The notes under the pieces: model-generated | Told to the model about the DNA's origin: nothing | The model's input: only the letters and a program-made list of their open reading frames with translations | Databases searched by the model: none | Assembly (NCBI GenBank): GCA_035578175.1 | Contig: JAQMRL010000001.1 | Location: 59,543,553 to 59,607,552, forward strand | DNA: 64,000 nucleotides | Direction: 5' to 3' | Source: Catonia carolina | Taxonomy: Eukaryota; Arthropoda; Insecta; Hemiptera; Achilidae | Shown here: positions 48,041 through 60,139 of the stretch, one piece after another | Layout: the number at the start of each line of letters is the position of its first letter | Position numbering within the stretch: the first letter of the stretch is position 1 | Made by a program: the position numbers and the translations under genes

Positions 48041-48149
48041 TAACGTTGTATTTCGCACATTTTTAATATTCAATAAAAATACTACAAAATGTTTATAAAT
48101 TTTTTTTACTTACTGCCACATTACAATCAATTTAATTAAGGTCTTTGAA

Positions 48150-48212
48150 TCAAGTGTAATTGGCTTTTAAGGTACAGGTACTGGGTTTGATCCCGGTCAG
48201 GGCTCCCGATCT
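48150..48212 (+). repeat. tRNA-like SINE head, partial
   Basis: CAAGTGTAATTGGC (box-A-like) and CTGGGTTTGATCCCGGTCAG (box-B-like, strong) lie the usual ~30-35 bases apart. No known body follows. Confidence 0.5.
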
Positions 48213-51206
48213 TTCATTTTATCTATCACCTTCTGCGTTAGCCTCACTGTAACTTAGAGTGTACGCAAAACAAAAATTAAATTTTCTTTGAATGATAAGT
48301 AATTAAGATGGCAACAAAGTGAAAAGAATTTTATGGAGCCCTGAACTTCATATTATTAAAAAAAATAACAACAGTGAATAGCACAGATAAATAATAACAT
48401 AATATTTTATTGATAACAATATAAAAAAACTAGAAATCGATCACTTTAATTCAGTGTATTGCCATTTTGTAGCTCACTATTTTCAGCTTTTATAAAAATA
48501 GGTTGACTAATGTAATTGGAAAGCAGAAGTAACCTGTCAAATAATCTTTAACCTACTTTGTCATTTTCTTTAGTTCATTCGAAAATAGTTTTCACGTTTC
48601 GCAAAAAATATTAGTTTCTTTTACAGAAAGTAGAAAACATTATTTTATATCCATACAAAAAGGGCTTGGTTTTTTATAATAGATTTTCAATTTTTATAAA
48701 ATAATTTCTTTATTCTTGTTTGTTGTAGAATTGTTGATATAATACAAACAAATCATAATAAGAATTAGACTTTTCGTATAATTTTTTCTTAAAGGATTTG
48801 AAATCATGGAAGTATTGAGGAATAAACTATCATTTTCAATACAATGTACTAAATATCTTTTGTGTAGGTTTTTTATTTTTTTTACATGAAATAAGAAAAT
48901 TTTTGTTTCTGGTGGCATTGAGCAGTAAAATGATAAAATAATATTGTGGGTAATATATATTTCTTGCCAGATTTGAAACTGCCACAAATTAGAAAAAAAA
49001 GAGTTATCTATTTTGTCTTAATGAGCATCTGCGCTGAAAGATATGTAACTTTGTTATGCCCTTTGTACACTTATATGGTATCGTGTTATTCATATTCTCT
49101 TATATTGTCTGGCTGTATAGTAAAATCCATTTCTTTCATTCATATCATAAAATTAAATCTTGCCACAAAAATTAAATACCGCTTGTTAGTTACACTTATA
49201 ATTTATGTAGTAGTTTGCTAAGTTTAGCCGCCAGTTGTTATAAGACTAGATTATATAATTAAAGATAGACTAGACTATAGTGAATTCTTTGTGAGAAAAT
49301 GGATATCTTATTGACAACCCTCTTTCATATTGGCATGTTATTTGTAAAACATGATTTCTTTATTAAAACATGCTTAAAAGCGACGGTCTTCAGGCTAGCC
49401 CAGATTTCTGATAGAAAGTAGTTACAAGAAGTTTAGTTGCACTGGTTTGACAAACAAATTTCTAAGCTGATATTCAGACTTAAATACAAAAAAACTTGAT
49501 GTCTCATTTCTTACAAGCTAATAAAATGCAAGAATACAAGTGGAATAGTAATTTGTAAAAAAAATAAAAGAAAGGAGACATTAAAATTTGTTACAACCCT
49601 TTTTTTGTTTAAGAAACTCTATTCGACTATTAAAATCGTGAATTTATGTGGCCTTCTTCCAATTAAATAAAATTCATAAAAATTATCTTAGTACAAAAAA
49701 TATGTTATCTTTTTAATACAAATAGTTTTTAGTTCAAAATTTATTAGCGTGTATTATCCCCAAATGAAATTTTTTCAATAACTTTTGTGAAAAACGAATT
49801 CGTATAAAGTTATTTTAAAAAAAAAGTTTGTTCTATTTTTGTATACAAAAAGAAACTACTATAAAACATACGTTACAATTTTACAATAATTATAAAAATG
49901 TTACTATTTTATTGGAATGATTCGTTTTTTACAATAGATATAATCTATTTAAAACAAAGGTATTTTTGCATACCAGTCAACTTGGAATGCTCAATTTACA
50001 ATATAATCTATATCAGAATAGTATTATATTTATTTTTAGATCTATAAGTTCAATGTTATTTCTTTGTATTATTAGTAAAGGTTATTTGTTCATTATTAGT
50101 TGAAAAGAATTTATTAATTTTTTATCATAAAATACTAATATTTTTTATAATTTTTTATTTTAATAAAATACTTTTTATTATTCATTACTAGAATAATTAT
50201 ATAAGAAGCAACTTAATGATTAATTTAATTAAATTCTACTCAATTTTATTATACAATTTTTTTTAATCATAGATAAGACAATATAAAGGATTGTAAATTC
50301 AAGAGAAAAAAACCTGAACAAAAATTTTAAAAATTAAAATTAAAATGGTAGAAATATATGTTTAATTTTTTATTATATTAAAACTTAGTTTTTAAATAAT
50401 TTGTAGGATATGTAAAAAATATGTATATTGTTAATTTAAATAAAAAGTAATAAAATATACCGGTCAAGTTGTACAAAAGACTCGTAAATTGTAAATTAAA
50501 TAAATAATTTATTATAGTTAAATTAGGCTTATCTTCTTTGTGTCGGTTCAAATTTAACCCGTTAATTTTGATCGTTTCAGCTTCTTTTATTGACTAAGCT
50601 TAAGGGTAAATTCGCGAATCGCAATAAAACCGGTTATGTAGGCTACTTTTTTATTTTCATTTAATACGATCTATAATTTATCTATAGGTCAATTTATTAT
50701 AAATATTCATATTCTGAATGAGTTTATCAGTAAAATATTATGAGGTTATGACGTAAAGAACAAATTAACATAGCAAGGAAAAAAGAATAGAAATACAGAA
50801 ACAACACCTATGAACTTAAACCTGTTTTCAATATTAGACTACATATTATATTATAAGCAAACCGAGGTATTTTAAATTGTATAGCAAGTATCGTTTGATT
50901 AAAATTGGATTAGATCTTCAGAGCACACAACTAAACTAAAATGTTATGATAAAATTAGTAAATTATTCATATTATAGTGTTTTAGTAATTTCAAAATTGT
51001 AAATCTGAACAAAATTCATTTAATATTAATGGTTTTAACTGTAATTTGATGTTTCTATTCAATTATTGGAATTGTTGTTTCCGTTATGATGACGTAAAAT
51101 AGACAGAAATCAATTTTTCTCTTTTGCCGATTTCCTTGTTCTGGAAATTGATTTATATGACGTAGAGATTATCCTATTAAGAATTCGTCGAGAATTAATT
51201 TTTATG
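48213..51206. other. No gene seen, very A+T-rich DNA
   Basis: This 3-kb stretch holds only short frames without family resemblance, including one pair at 48694-48987 (minus) and 48946-49221 (plus). Confidence 0.45.
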
Positions 51207-51544
51207 CTGTAGGTCCTCGATATACCAGTCCTAAATTTACTGTGGCTTGGATTTAACGCCAATCATTTGAGAAAAGAAAAATTTTGTTCCATCCCTTTGT
51301 TTGTTTGGGAAATTAAAAAAGTGCCCAGTAATTCCACAAAATATGAGTTAAATTCATTAATTATGGACAATGGATTATTGATAATATTTCCGTCCTTATT
51401 TAGTAACTTGTCTATATTATTATTTTCCTGTTTTAAGTCCTTATGAAGTACATAGGATCATTTCACATACACGAATACACAAAAGAAAGTTTGGATTTAA
51501 CGTTGGTTTTCCAGACTTTAGCACGGTAAATCGAGGACCTACTG
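51207..51544. mobile_element. Pogo-like MITE (~340 bp)
   Basis: The left end has GTAGGTCCTCGATATACC and the right end, on the minus strand, has CAGTAGGTCCTCGATTTACC. They share about 17 of 18 positions. CAGT-type termini are usual in pogo elements. It contains no ORF. A TA lies close to each end, but the exact target duplication is unclear. Confidence 0.6.
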
Positions 51545-52036
51545 TTTATTATTGATTAGGAGAAATTTATGAAATTTGTTGAACAAATTTCTCCTGTCGT
51601 TAAATAATAATTATTATACAAAACAAAAGTTACCCCAGTAACTTTACCCCAGTAAAGCAGGCCTCCTTGTCGTAGTATGGATATCGTGTAAGAGTGGCAG
51701 TTAATCTGAGATGGACCAGAAATATCTCATACCTAAAAGTTAAACATAATAAGAAGGAACGTTCAACAGTATATAACACGACACTACGTTTCATATTATT
51801 TATTCTCGTAGAATTTTGTCAGTTTCTCGTAGTAGAATTTCTTTAGGACTATCTGGTCTACAGAAGAAAGCGATTACGAAAGGCGATTTAGTATGCATGC
51901 ATAGAGCCATCATAGAGCTAACACTGCACTCAGCGGTAAACATAGTCTTTGCACATGACCGTTGATAAAGACCATCTCTGAAATTGTTTTTCCTGGTCCA
52001 AGTTAGAAGCCAGACATATGTACATTTAAAATATAT
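51545..52036. other. Hairpin at 51558-51595; otherwise nothing seen
   Basis: AGGAGAAATTT at 51558-51568 pairs perfectly with AAATTTCTCCT at 51585-51595. There is no gene. Confidence 0.6.
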
Positions 52037-52734
52037 TGTAACGTTATAATAATGATAATCTAGAAATGGTTAATGGTAATAAATTACCATTAACATAATA
52101 AATTGTAAGAAATTAAGAGTAGTACAATAAGGGTGAGTGGACCGCCTTTGAATGAGAGTTCTTCGAAGTGAGGTAGAGGGTCTTTTTTATGCCTATTATT
52201 CTTTATTTTTACTTCGTAATTGTTCTGGTCAACTGTGGAAGATTTCAAAAGGGTCTCTATTGTGTCTTAATAAGTACGAAATCTGTGACTCTCTACAAAC
52301 GACCATCGCCACAGGTAATTAAAGGAGCTAGCCCTTTATCAGTCAGTTCAGTTCAAGTTGCCGCTTGGTTATGAATGAGTGAGGATCGTAAGAAAGTGTT
52401 AGTATACAATGTAAAAGTAAAAGTTAAAGTTTAAGTTCGTTAAAGTAAAAGTTCTTTTCGTATTGTAAATATCTTGTAGTGATTGGTTGTAAGTAAGGGG
52501 CTGTTATTAAATGTAAACTAGTCTTTATTATTAGTTAAGTTACGTTAGAGTGTCTACGTTTTTGTCAGTAAATTAATTTAGAAATTGAATTGTAATTTGT
52601 TAGTAGACTTAAGCATAATAATCAATTGCAATATATACAATCTTGTGTGATGAATAATTGTTAAAAGTTTAAAAGAAGTCTGTGTATTATTTATAACAAT
52701 TAGATCCCGAACGGACCTTGGCTTAAGTGTAACA
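52037..52734 (+). mobile_element. Probable solo LTR
   Basis: The segment starts TGTAAC and ends GTGTAACA, so it has TG...CA ends with short inverted termini (TGTAAC / TGTTAC). ATAT at 52033-52036 and 52735-52738 is a 4-bp flanking duplication. TCAGTCAGTTCAGTTC near 52339 resembles an insect initiator. The last ~40 bases resemble those of the LTR-like segment ending at 54610. No internal region is attached. The orientation is inferred from the similarity of the 3' ends. Confidence 0.5.
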
Positions 52735-52795
52735 ATATTTTTCTTATTATTGATAACGTTAACTTTGATATTTTACTTATTTAAATACAATAATT

Positions 52796-52982
52796 GCCAG
52801 CTGCATTGTCGTAGTTGGTAACGTGCTCGCCTCTCATCAAGCGGTCTTGGGTTCGAACTCCATTCTGGCACGGCATATTTTCATATGAAAAAAAATCATT
52901 TCATCCTTCACCGTTTGCATTAACAGTAATTGCGGAACAGTCGGACGTTAAACCAAAAAAAAAAAAAAAAAAAAAAAAAAAA
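52796..52982 (+). repeat. SINE-2, full length with poly(A)
   Basis: The head starts GCCAGCTGCATTGTCGTAG, with TAACGTGCTCGCCTCTCATC and box-B-like GGGTTCGAACTCC. The body ends TCGGACGTTAAACC and is followed by an uninterrupted run of about 28 A. AATAATT at 52789-52795 and 52986-52992 is a plausible target duplication. The pure A tail suggests a comparatively recent insertion. Confidence 0.9.
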
Positions 52983-54149
52983 TAGAATAATTATTAAGTA
53001 TTTACTAACTCACTGTTATACGTAGCTAACATGAGTTATTTTTCTACATCTGAGACCAAGAAACAACTTAGTAATGCAACATAATTTATCGTAAAATATT
53101 ATAAACATCTACATTTTTTTTAAAAAGATAATTTAAGTAATAAAATACAATATTATAATTTATAACAAGTATAAAATATGTAGGCCTAATTTATCTTAGA
53201 AGATTTCCATTATATCGTAAATTTTACTTGTCTAACATTGTTAAATTAATAATTTATTATTACAATACAAATTATTGTATTATTATTATAATACAATTAT
53301 TGTATTGTCATAATTAAATTATAAATCTTGAATATATTTTATATAAACATAATTCAACTGTTTAGTAATAGAATTTTAATAATTGACATACGAATGCATT
53401 TATAAATTAATTAAAAGCTAATAATAATTTAATAATAACAGTTGCAATTCTGAAGGTAAACTTCATGCTGTAATTCAAAATTGCAGTAGTTGCCTACTAA
53501 TATAAGTTTATTTACGTAGAGACCCTGGTGACCGTGATGTTTATTACATAGAGTACCTTTACAATGGTACAGGAGTTTTAAATAGTTACGTTTTTTAAGA
53601 ATATTCATTTTCATAGGCTTTTCAATATACATCAATCTCTCTCTTAACTGATGTGGATGGGATTAAGTCACGATCGGAAAACGGAAATTAATAGAACTGT
53701 AACTCATTTGAAACACAATAAAACTAAGAACTGATTGCATTTTTGTCATATAACCTAATTTGAATTCCGATATTAGCACGTTGTAAGGTTAGGTAAAAAA
53801 AATCACGGATTAGCCTACTTTGTACGCATAAGAGTACATGAATGTTTTACATCCCTTGATTTTGCTTTTGCGACATCGATAGCCCTACGTTAAAAGAATA
53901 ACATTTTAAAATATATTACTTTTTGAAAAATAATTATAAAATCATTTATCGTATCAGTGTTTAATGATATTCTAAAAATGTCTAAGGGAATGAATGGTTC
54001 GTGGTAAGAAATTGTATATTCTGTGAAGTGTTGGGTATTGAACAAGGATAATAGATTGCGATGATGGTATGTTTTGAATAGGAGTTCTTGGTAATCAAAA
54101 CTAGTACAAACGCTTGTTTATATTTTGATTCCTTCCACTTTGTTCCAGA
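52983..54149. other. No gene seen; A+T palindromes
   Basis: An A+T-rich inverted-repeat cluster (AATACAA...TTGTATT) lies near 53265-53310. Otherwise unremarkable. Confidence 0.45.
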
Positions 54150-54610
54150 ATATCGAAGAAATTGCTAGAACGATCTAGATTGTTTGGGTAACTATCAGAC
54201 CAGAGGTATAAAAATAGTTAGCGCCTTTGTAGTCGAGTCACTTGTTACTTGAATTGTGAATGGAAAGCGTGTCGGGCCATTCGAAATAGCGTCGTTACGG
54301 GAACGGTTCTGGGTTACGTTAATAGTGCGTGGCATGCGAGTGGTAGCAAGTGTTTATGAACAGGTAAACCATTGTTATCATCTATGTAATCAAATTACCT
54401 TACTTATAGTCAAATTTAGTTTAAGCTTAAGTCTTGTAATTAATTTAATTGAAGTAATCTAATTGTGTTTGTTAGTAGGCTAAGTTTAACTCATTGATTG
54501 TAATCATTAATTGTGTAAATAAATAGGTAATTAATTATTATAAGTTTAAAGTAGTCAGTTTGGTATTTATTATACCCAGATTCCGAATGAACCTAGGCTG
54601 AGGTATTACA
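54150..54610 (+). mobile_element. LTR-like remnant with TATA box
   Basis: TATAAAAAT at 54207-54215 is followed ~25 bases later by GTCGAGTCACTTGTTACT, a plausible start region. The segment ends CCCAGATTCCGAATGAACCT then AGGCTGAGGTATTACA, closely resembling the 3' end of the solo LTR at 52.0-52.7 kb. The 5' boundary was not found. It could be a Gypsy-type LTR. Confidence 0.35.
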
Positions 54611-54771
54611 ATACATGTAAATAAACAAATAGTATACAAAAACACATTTTATTAATATTACAAACTACTTTTAAACTAAAACTGTATTATATACATTATG
54701 TATAGTACAAAATGTACTGTACTGTTATGTTCAAAACTTTGTCAGTAATAAGAAAAAATATTTAATTTTTT

Positions 54772-54953
54772 CCTTTGTTTATTTAACGTCGCATCAACTA
54801 CAGTGGTCATTAGCCACGACATTGGGTTGTACCTGTGAAGGATGAAATGATTCTTTTGTAACGTATGAAAATATGTCATGCCTGAATGGGATTCGAACCC
54901 AAAACCGCATGATGAGAGGCGAGCACGTTACCAGATTCAGAACATCGACTGGA
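54772..54953 (-). repeat. SINE-2, minus-strand copy
   Basis: The minus strand shares TAACGTGCTCGCCTCTCATC and GGGTTCGAATCCCATTCAGG with the head at 52.8 kb. Its body ends TGTAGTTGATGCGACGTTAA, like the 5-kb fragment. Confidence 0.88.
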
Positions 54954-55021
54954 GTTGAAGCGGATGTACTTAATAATCAACATATCACAGGGTAACATTC
55001 ATATAACATAATAACATATAA

Positions 55022-55052
55022 CATTATGTTCAACATAATGTTGAACATTATG
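55022..55052. repeat. Overlapping palindromes
   Basis: CATTATGTTCAACATAATG (55022-55040) and CATAATGTTGAACATTATG (55034-55052) are two perfect odd palindromes sharing seven bases. They sit right at the 5' junction of the Jockey fragment. Confidence 0.85.
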
Positions 55053-55055
55053 AAC

Positions 55056-55545
55056 ATTAACCTCCACCTGGATAGGCGTCTTACATGGAGGACTCACATA
55101 TGGAACAAACGAAAACAGTTAAATCTTAAATACCAACAGCTGTATTGGATGCTTAATGGAAATTCCAAATTATCGGCACAAAACAAATTGTTACTTTATA
55201 AAACTGTACTTAAACCTGTGTGGACATATGGGATACAACTCTGGGGCACAGCAAGTCACAGTAACATTGAAATAATTCAACGGTTTCAGTCAAAAATATT
55301 TCGAAACATCAATGACTCACCTTGGTACATATCCAACACTATATTGCACAGAGACACGAACACTCCCACGGTACATGAAGCTATACAGAAATTTTGCACC
55401 AGTTACCAAACAAGACTTGGAAATCATCAGAATCCAGAAGCCATCAATCTCCTAGACAACAGTGGAACACACAGAAGACTATGTAGACTACACCCTACAG
55501 ATTTATTTTAATATGTGATTGTGTAATTTATTTTACATTCCTGGC
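55056..55545 (+). pseudogene. Jockey-like LINE fragment, best preserved
   Basis: The frame is open for ~150 codons from INLHLDRRLTWRTHIWNKRK to the natural end DLF-stop at ~55511. It contains YKTVLKPVWTYGIQLWGTAS, SNIEIIQRFQSKIFR, SPWYISNTILHRD, TPTVHEAI and RRLCRLHPTDLF. This is the whole C-terminal region after the reverse transcriptase catalytic core. The copy is truncated inside the YLG-x-HLDRRL block. The reading frame has no internal stop, so this insertion is younger than the other Jockey fragments. Confidence 0.9.
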
Positions 55546-55579
55546 AGGATCAATTCAACAAAATGGGAAATTTTATAGA

Positions 55580-55603
55580 GTAATACCAAGGGGTATTACT
55601 TAC
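55580..55603. repeat. Small hairpin
   Basis: AGTAATACC and GGTATTACT flank a short AAGG loop: a perfect 9-bp stem. It lies in or just past the 3' UTR of the Jockey fragment. Confidence 0.6.
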
Positions 55604-55735
55604 TCAAGATTTATACTTACAACACATCTACTCATTGTTCTATGAGAGCAGATCGTAGATTTACAGTTATTCAAAAAAAAAGTTCAACATAACACAGGGT
55701 TGTTTTTCACACGTACTGTGTATAAAAATATACCT

Positions 55736-55830
55736 GGCCGCCTCGATAGCTCAGTTAGTTATCAGCTGATTTCAATGGCGAGGTTCTGGGTTCCTTAATA
55801 AGCTGAGTAGTTAAAGTGACTAAAAAAATC
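55736..55830 (+). repeat. tRNA-like SINE head (SINE-3 related)
   Basis: GGCCGCCTCGATAGCTCAGT, then TATCAGCTGATTTCAATGGC, then GAGGTTCTGGGTTCC. The order (clover-like head, CAGCTGATTT and box B) agrees with SINE-3 heads, but the SINE-3 body does not follow. Confidence 0.65.
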
Positions 55831-56570
55831 ACCCTCTTCCACAAGAGTTGGTTAATGGAGCTATCGGTGAAGAGCGAGATCAGAGTTAAATTTCTTTTTA
55901 AGTAAACTAATTTGATTTTTTAACTTGAAATAAATATAGACTATAAAATAAAATCATCTGTTTGCTTTTACATTCTCTACGTTAATATAGGCATCGTAAC
56001 AAATTTAACCACAGTACAGATTAACGAGTAAATTTAGTAGATTCTAGCAAGTCGTTAAATCCACGAATGTCGTACAATTTAAAATTTAATCACTTAGCAA
56101 TTTGCTGTTGAAGTGATGTATGTTAATTTAATTTATGTACTTAAATATAAGGCCTAATTAAAGCCATCAATATACACAAAATATTTTTTTGTTCTTATTA
56201 TTGGGATTAGATGCCCTTGGTCACTGCGGTAAATGTCATTAACACTTTCATTTGTTCTTGATACACCCTTGGTTAATCAATTAACAATTGAAGCAAAGCA
56301 TTAGAAATATAGAAAAAAATTATAAATTGAATATTTAAAAAAAAATGAACAGAACATGAATAATGATTATTAACATTTTAAAATTTTCATTTTTGTTAAT
56401 TAATAGAAAGATGCATATCTAATTATTATAAATCTTACAATTCATATTTGTATAAGTTTAATTAGGTAGCTTTGTTTCCAGAAATTGTTTTTGGATTTTT
56501 GTTTACTTCTTTTCAATTTTCTTATTTTAAAAAAAATTGAATACCATTGAATGATTTTAAATGTTCTTTG
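55831..56570. other. No gene seen
   Basis: No recognisable gene or repeat. Confidence 0.4.
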
Positions 56571-56743
56571 CGCCGCCTCCTTAGCGCAGTGGTTAGCGCC
56601 TAGCCTAAAACTCGGAAATCCTGGGTTCAATTCCTGGCTAGGGTCTTGAAATCATTACGAGTCAAAACCCACCGTTTTAGTTAACGTAGTCCACTGTAGT
56701 CGCTAATAACCAAGCTTTTGATGCAATTTTAAATAAACTACAA
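56571..56743 (+). repeat. SINE-1 copy c
   Basis: Box-A-like CTTAGCGCAGTGGTTAGCGC and box-B-like GGGTTCAATTCCTGGCTAGG are followed by AGTCAAAACCC, AGTCGCTAATAACCAAGC, TTTGATG. AAATGTT-type direct repeats flank it at ~56559 and ~56745. This is the cleanest SINE-1 head in the window. Confidence 0.88.
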
Positions 56744-58602
56744 AAATGTTTTTAAATATATATCATTCATATATTAAATTCTATAATTCTAATTTTTAAA
56801 TATCTTTATATTACTTACAGATTAATTCTTTAACTTTTTTTGAAAAGAAAATATTTTACTGAGCATATTATCTTCCTTTTTGTAATATTCATCTCTTGAT
56901 TTACGTATAGTCCAACAGATTGTTTTTAAATGAAAAGTTCTCATTTAAAAATAGAAACAAATTTATTTTTTTAAATTTTGGTAAATGTTGAAAAATATTT
57001 TTAGTTTAATTAGCCTTTTTGAACTCCGTTCTAGTGTAACTAGTGGGTGTCCAGTCAAAACCTCACTTCACTACGTCACGCATTATTAGCGACAATTACC
57101 TAGGAACCCAGGTTGCTTTGCCAGATTATTATTAATATCCTACTCTGTTTTGTGTATTTAATAAGTTAATTATGTGACAAATATATATTAATAAAGTAAA
57201 TAAACAGGAGCTTAATATAACTAAAATTTAATGACTAGAAAAGAGGGTTTGCCAACTTTCAGGAAGTGTCCACGTGCTATCAACTTTGATGTTTGGCAAA
57301 GTAGCAAGCGAAGAAAAATTAGATTAAGTCTGAAAGAAGTGTAGTGAGCTTAGGGTACAAATAATTTCTTTAATAATTCTGTAAAGAATTTTTTTTTAAA
57401 AATTACAGTAGTGTTTTTAATTATATACTATAATCTTTTTTCCTACATATAAATCTTGCTTAAAAATCGTCATATAAAACGATTTTTAATGAAATACCTA
57501 ATAAAAAAATTATATTTTTAATGCTTAACCCAGACTGCAGATAATTAATTAGGCCTAATTTTAATAAACACAGTACTATGACCTTAACACTGCTCGATCA
57601 GTCACTAATCACGCACGGGTGATGGAGTCTGCAAAAACGGTTGTCTAATCTAAATAAAAACAAATACTCATCATGGACAGACAATTATTTTCTTTGTAAA
57701 AACCTCATAGAAATATTGTTGACAAATTATGTTATGGTATTTAGGTCATTTTAATTCTAGGTTATGTCTGCGAATATTAAATAAACAACGGTTTGTGGAT
57801 GGGGAATTACGATAACATGGATTTTTGTAGTGTTGTAAACACGACAAATTTTGTTTATATTTTTCTTTTTAGAAAAGTAATTATGGAATACGTTAAACGA
57901 ATACCACAAACTATTTTTTATGACTCTAACTAGTATTTTTTAGTTGTTTTAATATTTGAGAAAAAAGTTTGTTTTCAGATTTCATCTGCACGTAACGTAT
58001 CCTGTAACTATTCATAAATATATTTTTGTTATTGATTTAATTAAATTTCGCAACTGTGCAATGACAACGAACTAAAAAGATCACATGTATTTTAAAAAAG
58101 TTAATAGTTTATAGAAACTCACCGACTAGTGACAGTGCTAAACTTTTGGCTAAACTTTAACGTTTTTTAATAAAAAATGCTGAAAACAAAACGCTCTTTC
58201 ATACGTTACCAATCATCCCTTTCTAAATCTTAACATCCCTTACGTAAGTGAAACAATTCACCAGACATACCAGCAATTTAAATCAAAATTATAAAATAAT
58301 AACAACCTGCTTATCTGCGTTCTGAACTATCCATATTTACCAGGTAACCCCAATCGTCGGGTTCGCAGCACTGGTGGAGCACTGATTTGGGATAAATTTT
58401 ACTAGTCATCTCTGCTTTTTCCCTGAGTAAACATAAATTTTTAAAACTTATTTAATCTGTTATTTTTTAAATATTTAATCAATGTCATGGCATTTGAGAG
58501 GAACTAAATTAACTTCTCCTAGGACATAAGAAACCATCGTACGGGCTAATTTCCCACCTCGTGCATAAATGTAATAGTACAGATGTATGGATACGAAAAA
58601 TA
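56744..58602. other. No gene seen, A+T-rich DNA
   Basis: No recognisable gene or repeat. Confidence 0.45.
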
Positions 58603-58968
58603 AGATTATTTGCACTTAATTGTTAGTTCCGGGGCTAAAAAAGTAGTTTTGTTTCTTACCACATTATCAGCCTATTAAATGACAATCATTTAAGAACAGA
58701 CAATCATTTAAGAGGTAGAGGTGTAAAAGATACTAGTAAGAATTATCTCATCTGTATGTAATAAATTTCATTGTACAGCCAGACCCTGTGGTGAATGAAG
58801 TGAAGGTGTCATTTGCAAGGTGGGAAGTAGATGCTTTTCAGAGGCTGATAAGCATTCTATTCAATTTAGTAAGGAAGGCAATTGTAAACCACCTTATTCG
58901 TCGTTTTACTTCGTAAAACCTCTAGAGGTTCAAACCAGCCTTTCCTCTGATGACCCAAACAACAAGAA
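58603..58968 (+). repeat. Unclassified repeat R4, copy 3
   Basis: Shares AGAGGTAGAGGTGTAAAAGA, CCAGACCCTGTGGTGAATGA, AGATGCTTTTCAGAGG, AGGAAGGCAA, TAAACCACCT, TAAAACCTCTAGAGGTTCAA and CTGATGACCCAAACAACAAG with the other R4 copies. A local duplication (ACAATCATTTAAGA twice) lies near 58680-58712. Confidence 0.88.
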
Positions 58969-60139
58969 GATTACTTGTATGTAAAAAAGTTATTAATCTT
59001 TGGAAATTAAAATATTTATTATTATTCTTTAAACTTAAAGTCTAACATAGCAGCCTGATAAAAGCTACTGATTGGTATTCTCCTCAAAAGTGGTAAATTT
59101 ATGTAAAATAAGCTACAAATACATTTACTGATTATTCAAAGCTGGACAGTATAGATATAATTAAATAAGATGGAAAAAGAATAGTATTAATTTTAAATAT
59201 TTATACTCTTACGTCGTTTCAGTCGTTTTTATAGAATTCTTGAAGAATACGTTTCAAAAGAATTTTATGATTTTGAAGTGTGGCTCTGAACGTACAGTAA
59301 GAATTTAGAAATTTATCTCTGATTTAAAGGGATGTATAAGTCGTCATGTAATTCAATTTTTGAATTTTTTACTTGGGGAATCAGTATTTAGTCAAAAGAA
59401 CTTTCTTTGGAAACGTCTACTAATCAAAGTATTTTAAATTAACTATTTTGAACTTTCAGTTGATGCATATAGTTTCTAGCGGCTACATTATTAATGGTAT
59501 GTTGTTCTTGTAAAAAAATGTCAGGGAAATCCTACATTATTAAACTTTTATTTAACTAATTTATACACATTGGCGTACAATGTTTAATTAAAAGTATGAA
59601 ATTTAATTATGTAAAAAAAAGAATTCGTTGTAATTATAAACAATTGTTATGATATTTTTATATTACCTTAGGCCTACAATATCTAATTACATGGGAAATT
59701 TTTAGCTGAGGATGGAAGAATACTATTTCAACAAATTGATATTCAAATGATTCAGGAAAACAGAAGGTAATTTAAAAATAATTCATTTTGATCCGGTTAT
59801 AAATTTATAGCCTTTTGGCTAACAAATTTCTTAATTTGTTTAAAATCCCCAGAAACTCCTTTCAGGAAAATATTGTGAACTTTATAGCAATTATCATTTT
59901 AATGAGAATTTGATTAACATCGAGTAACACTTATACATCATAATTATTTTTGAAGGTGTCTTTTCTGAAATGTGGTGTAGGAAAGACATAGAAGTAAAAA
60001 CGTGAATTGATAAACAATTAATTCAATAGGCAAGTAAAATCGCAGTGGACTAATGACAAGGTTGAACGGATATAACGACTAATTTGATTTAATTACACTA
60101 CTGGAAAATTACCCAAAAACTGCCAAATATTATCTTTGC
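58969..60139. other. No gene seen, A+T-rich DNA
   Basis: No recognisable gene or repeat. Confidence 0.45.

Noticed and set aside
53225..53330. A+T palindromes as an origin or attachment site
   Set aside because: Inverted A+T stretches are expected by chance at this base composition, and no other support is present.
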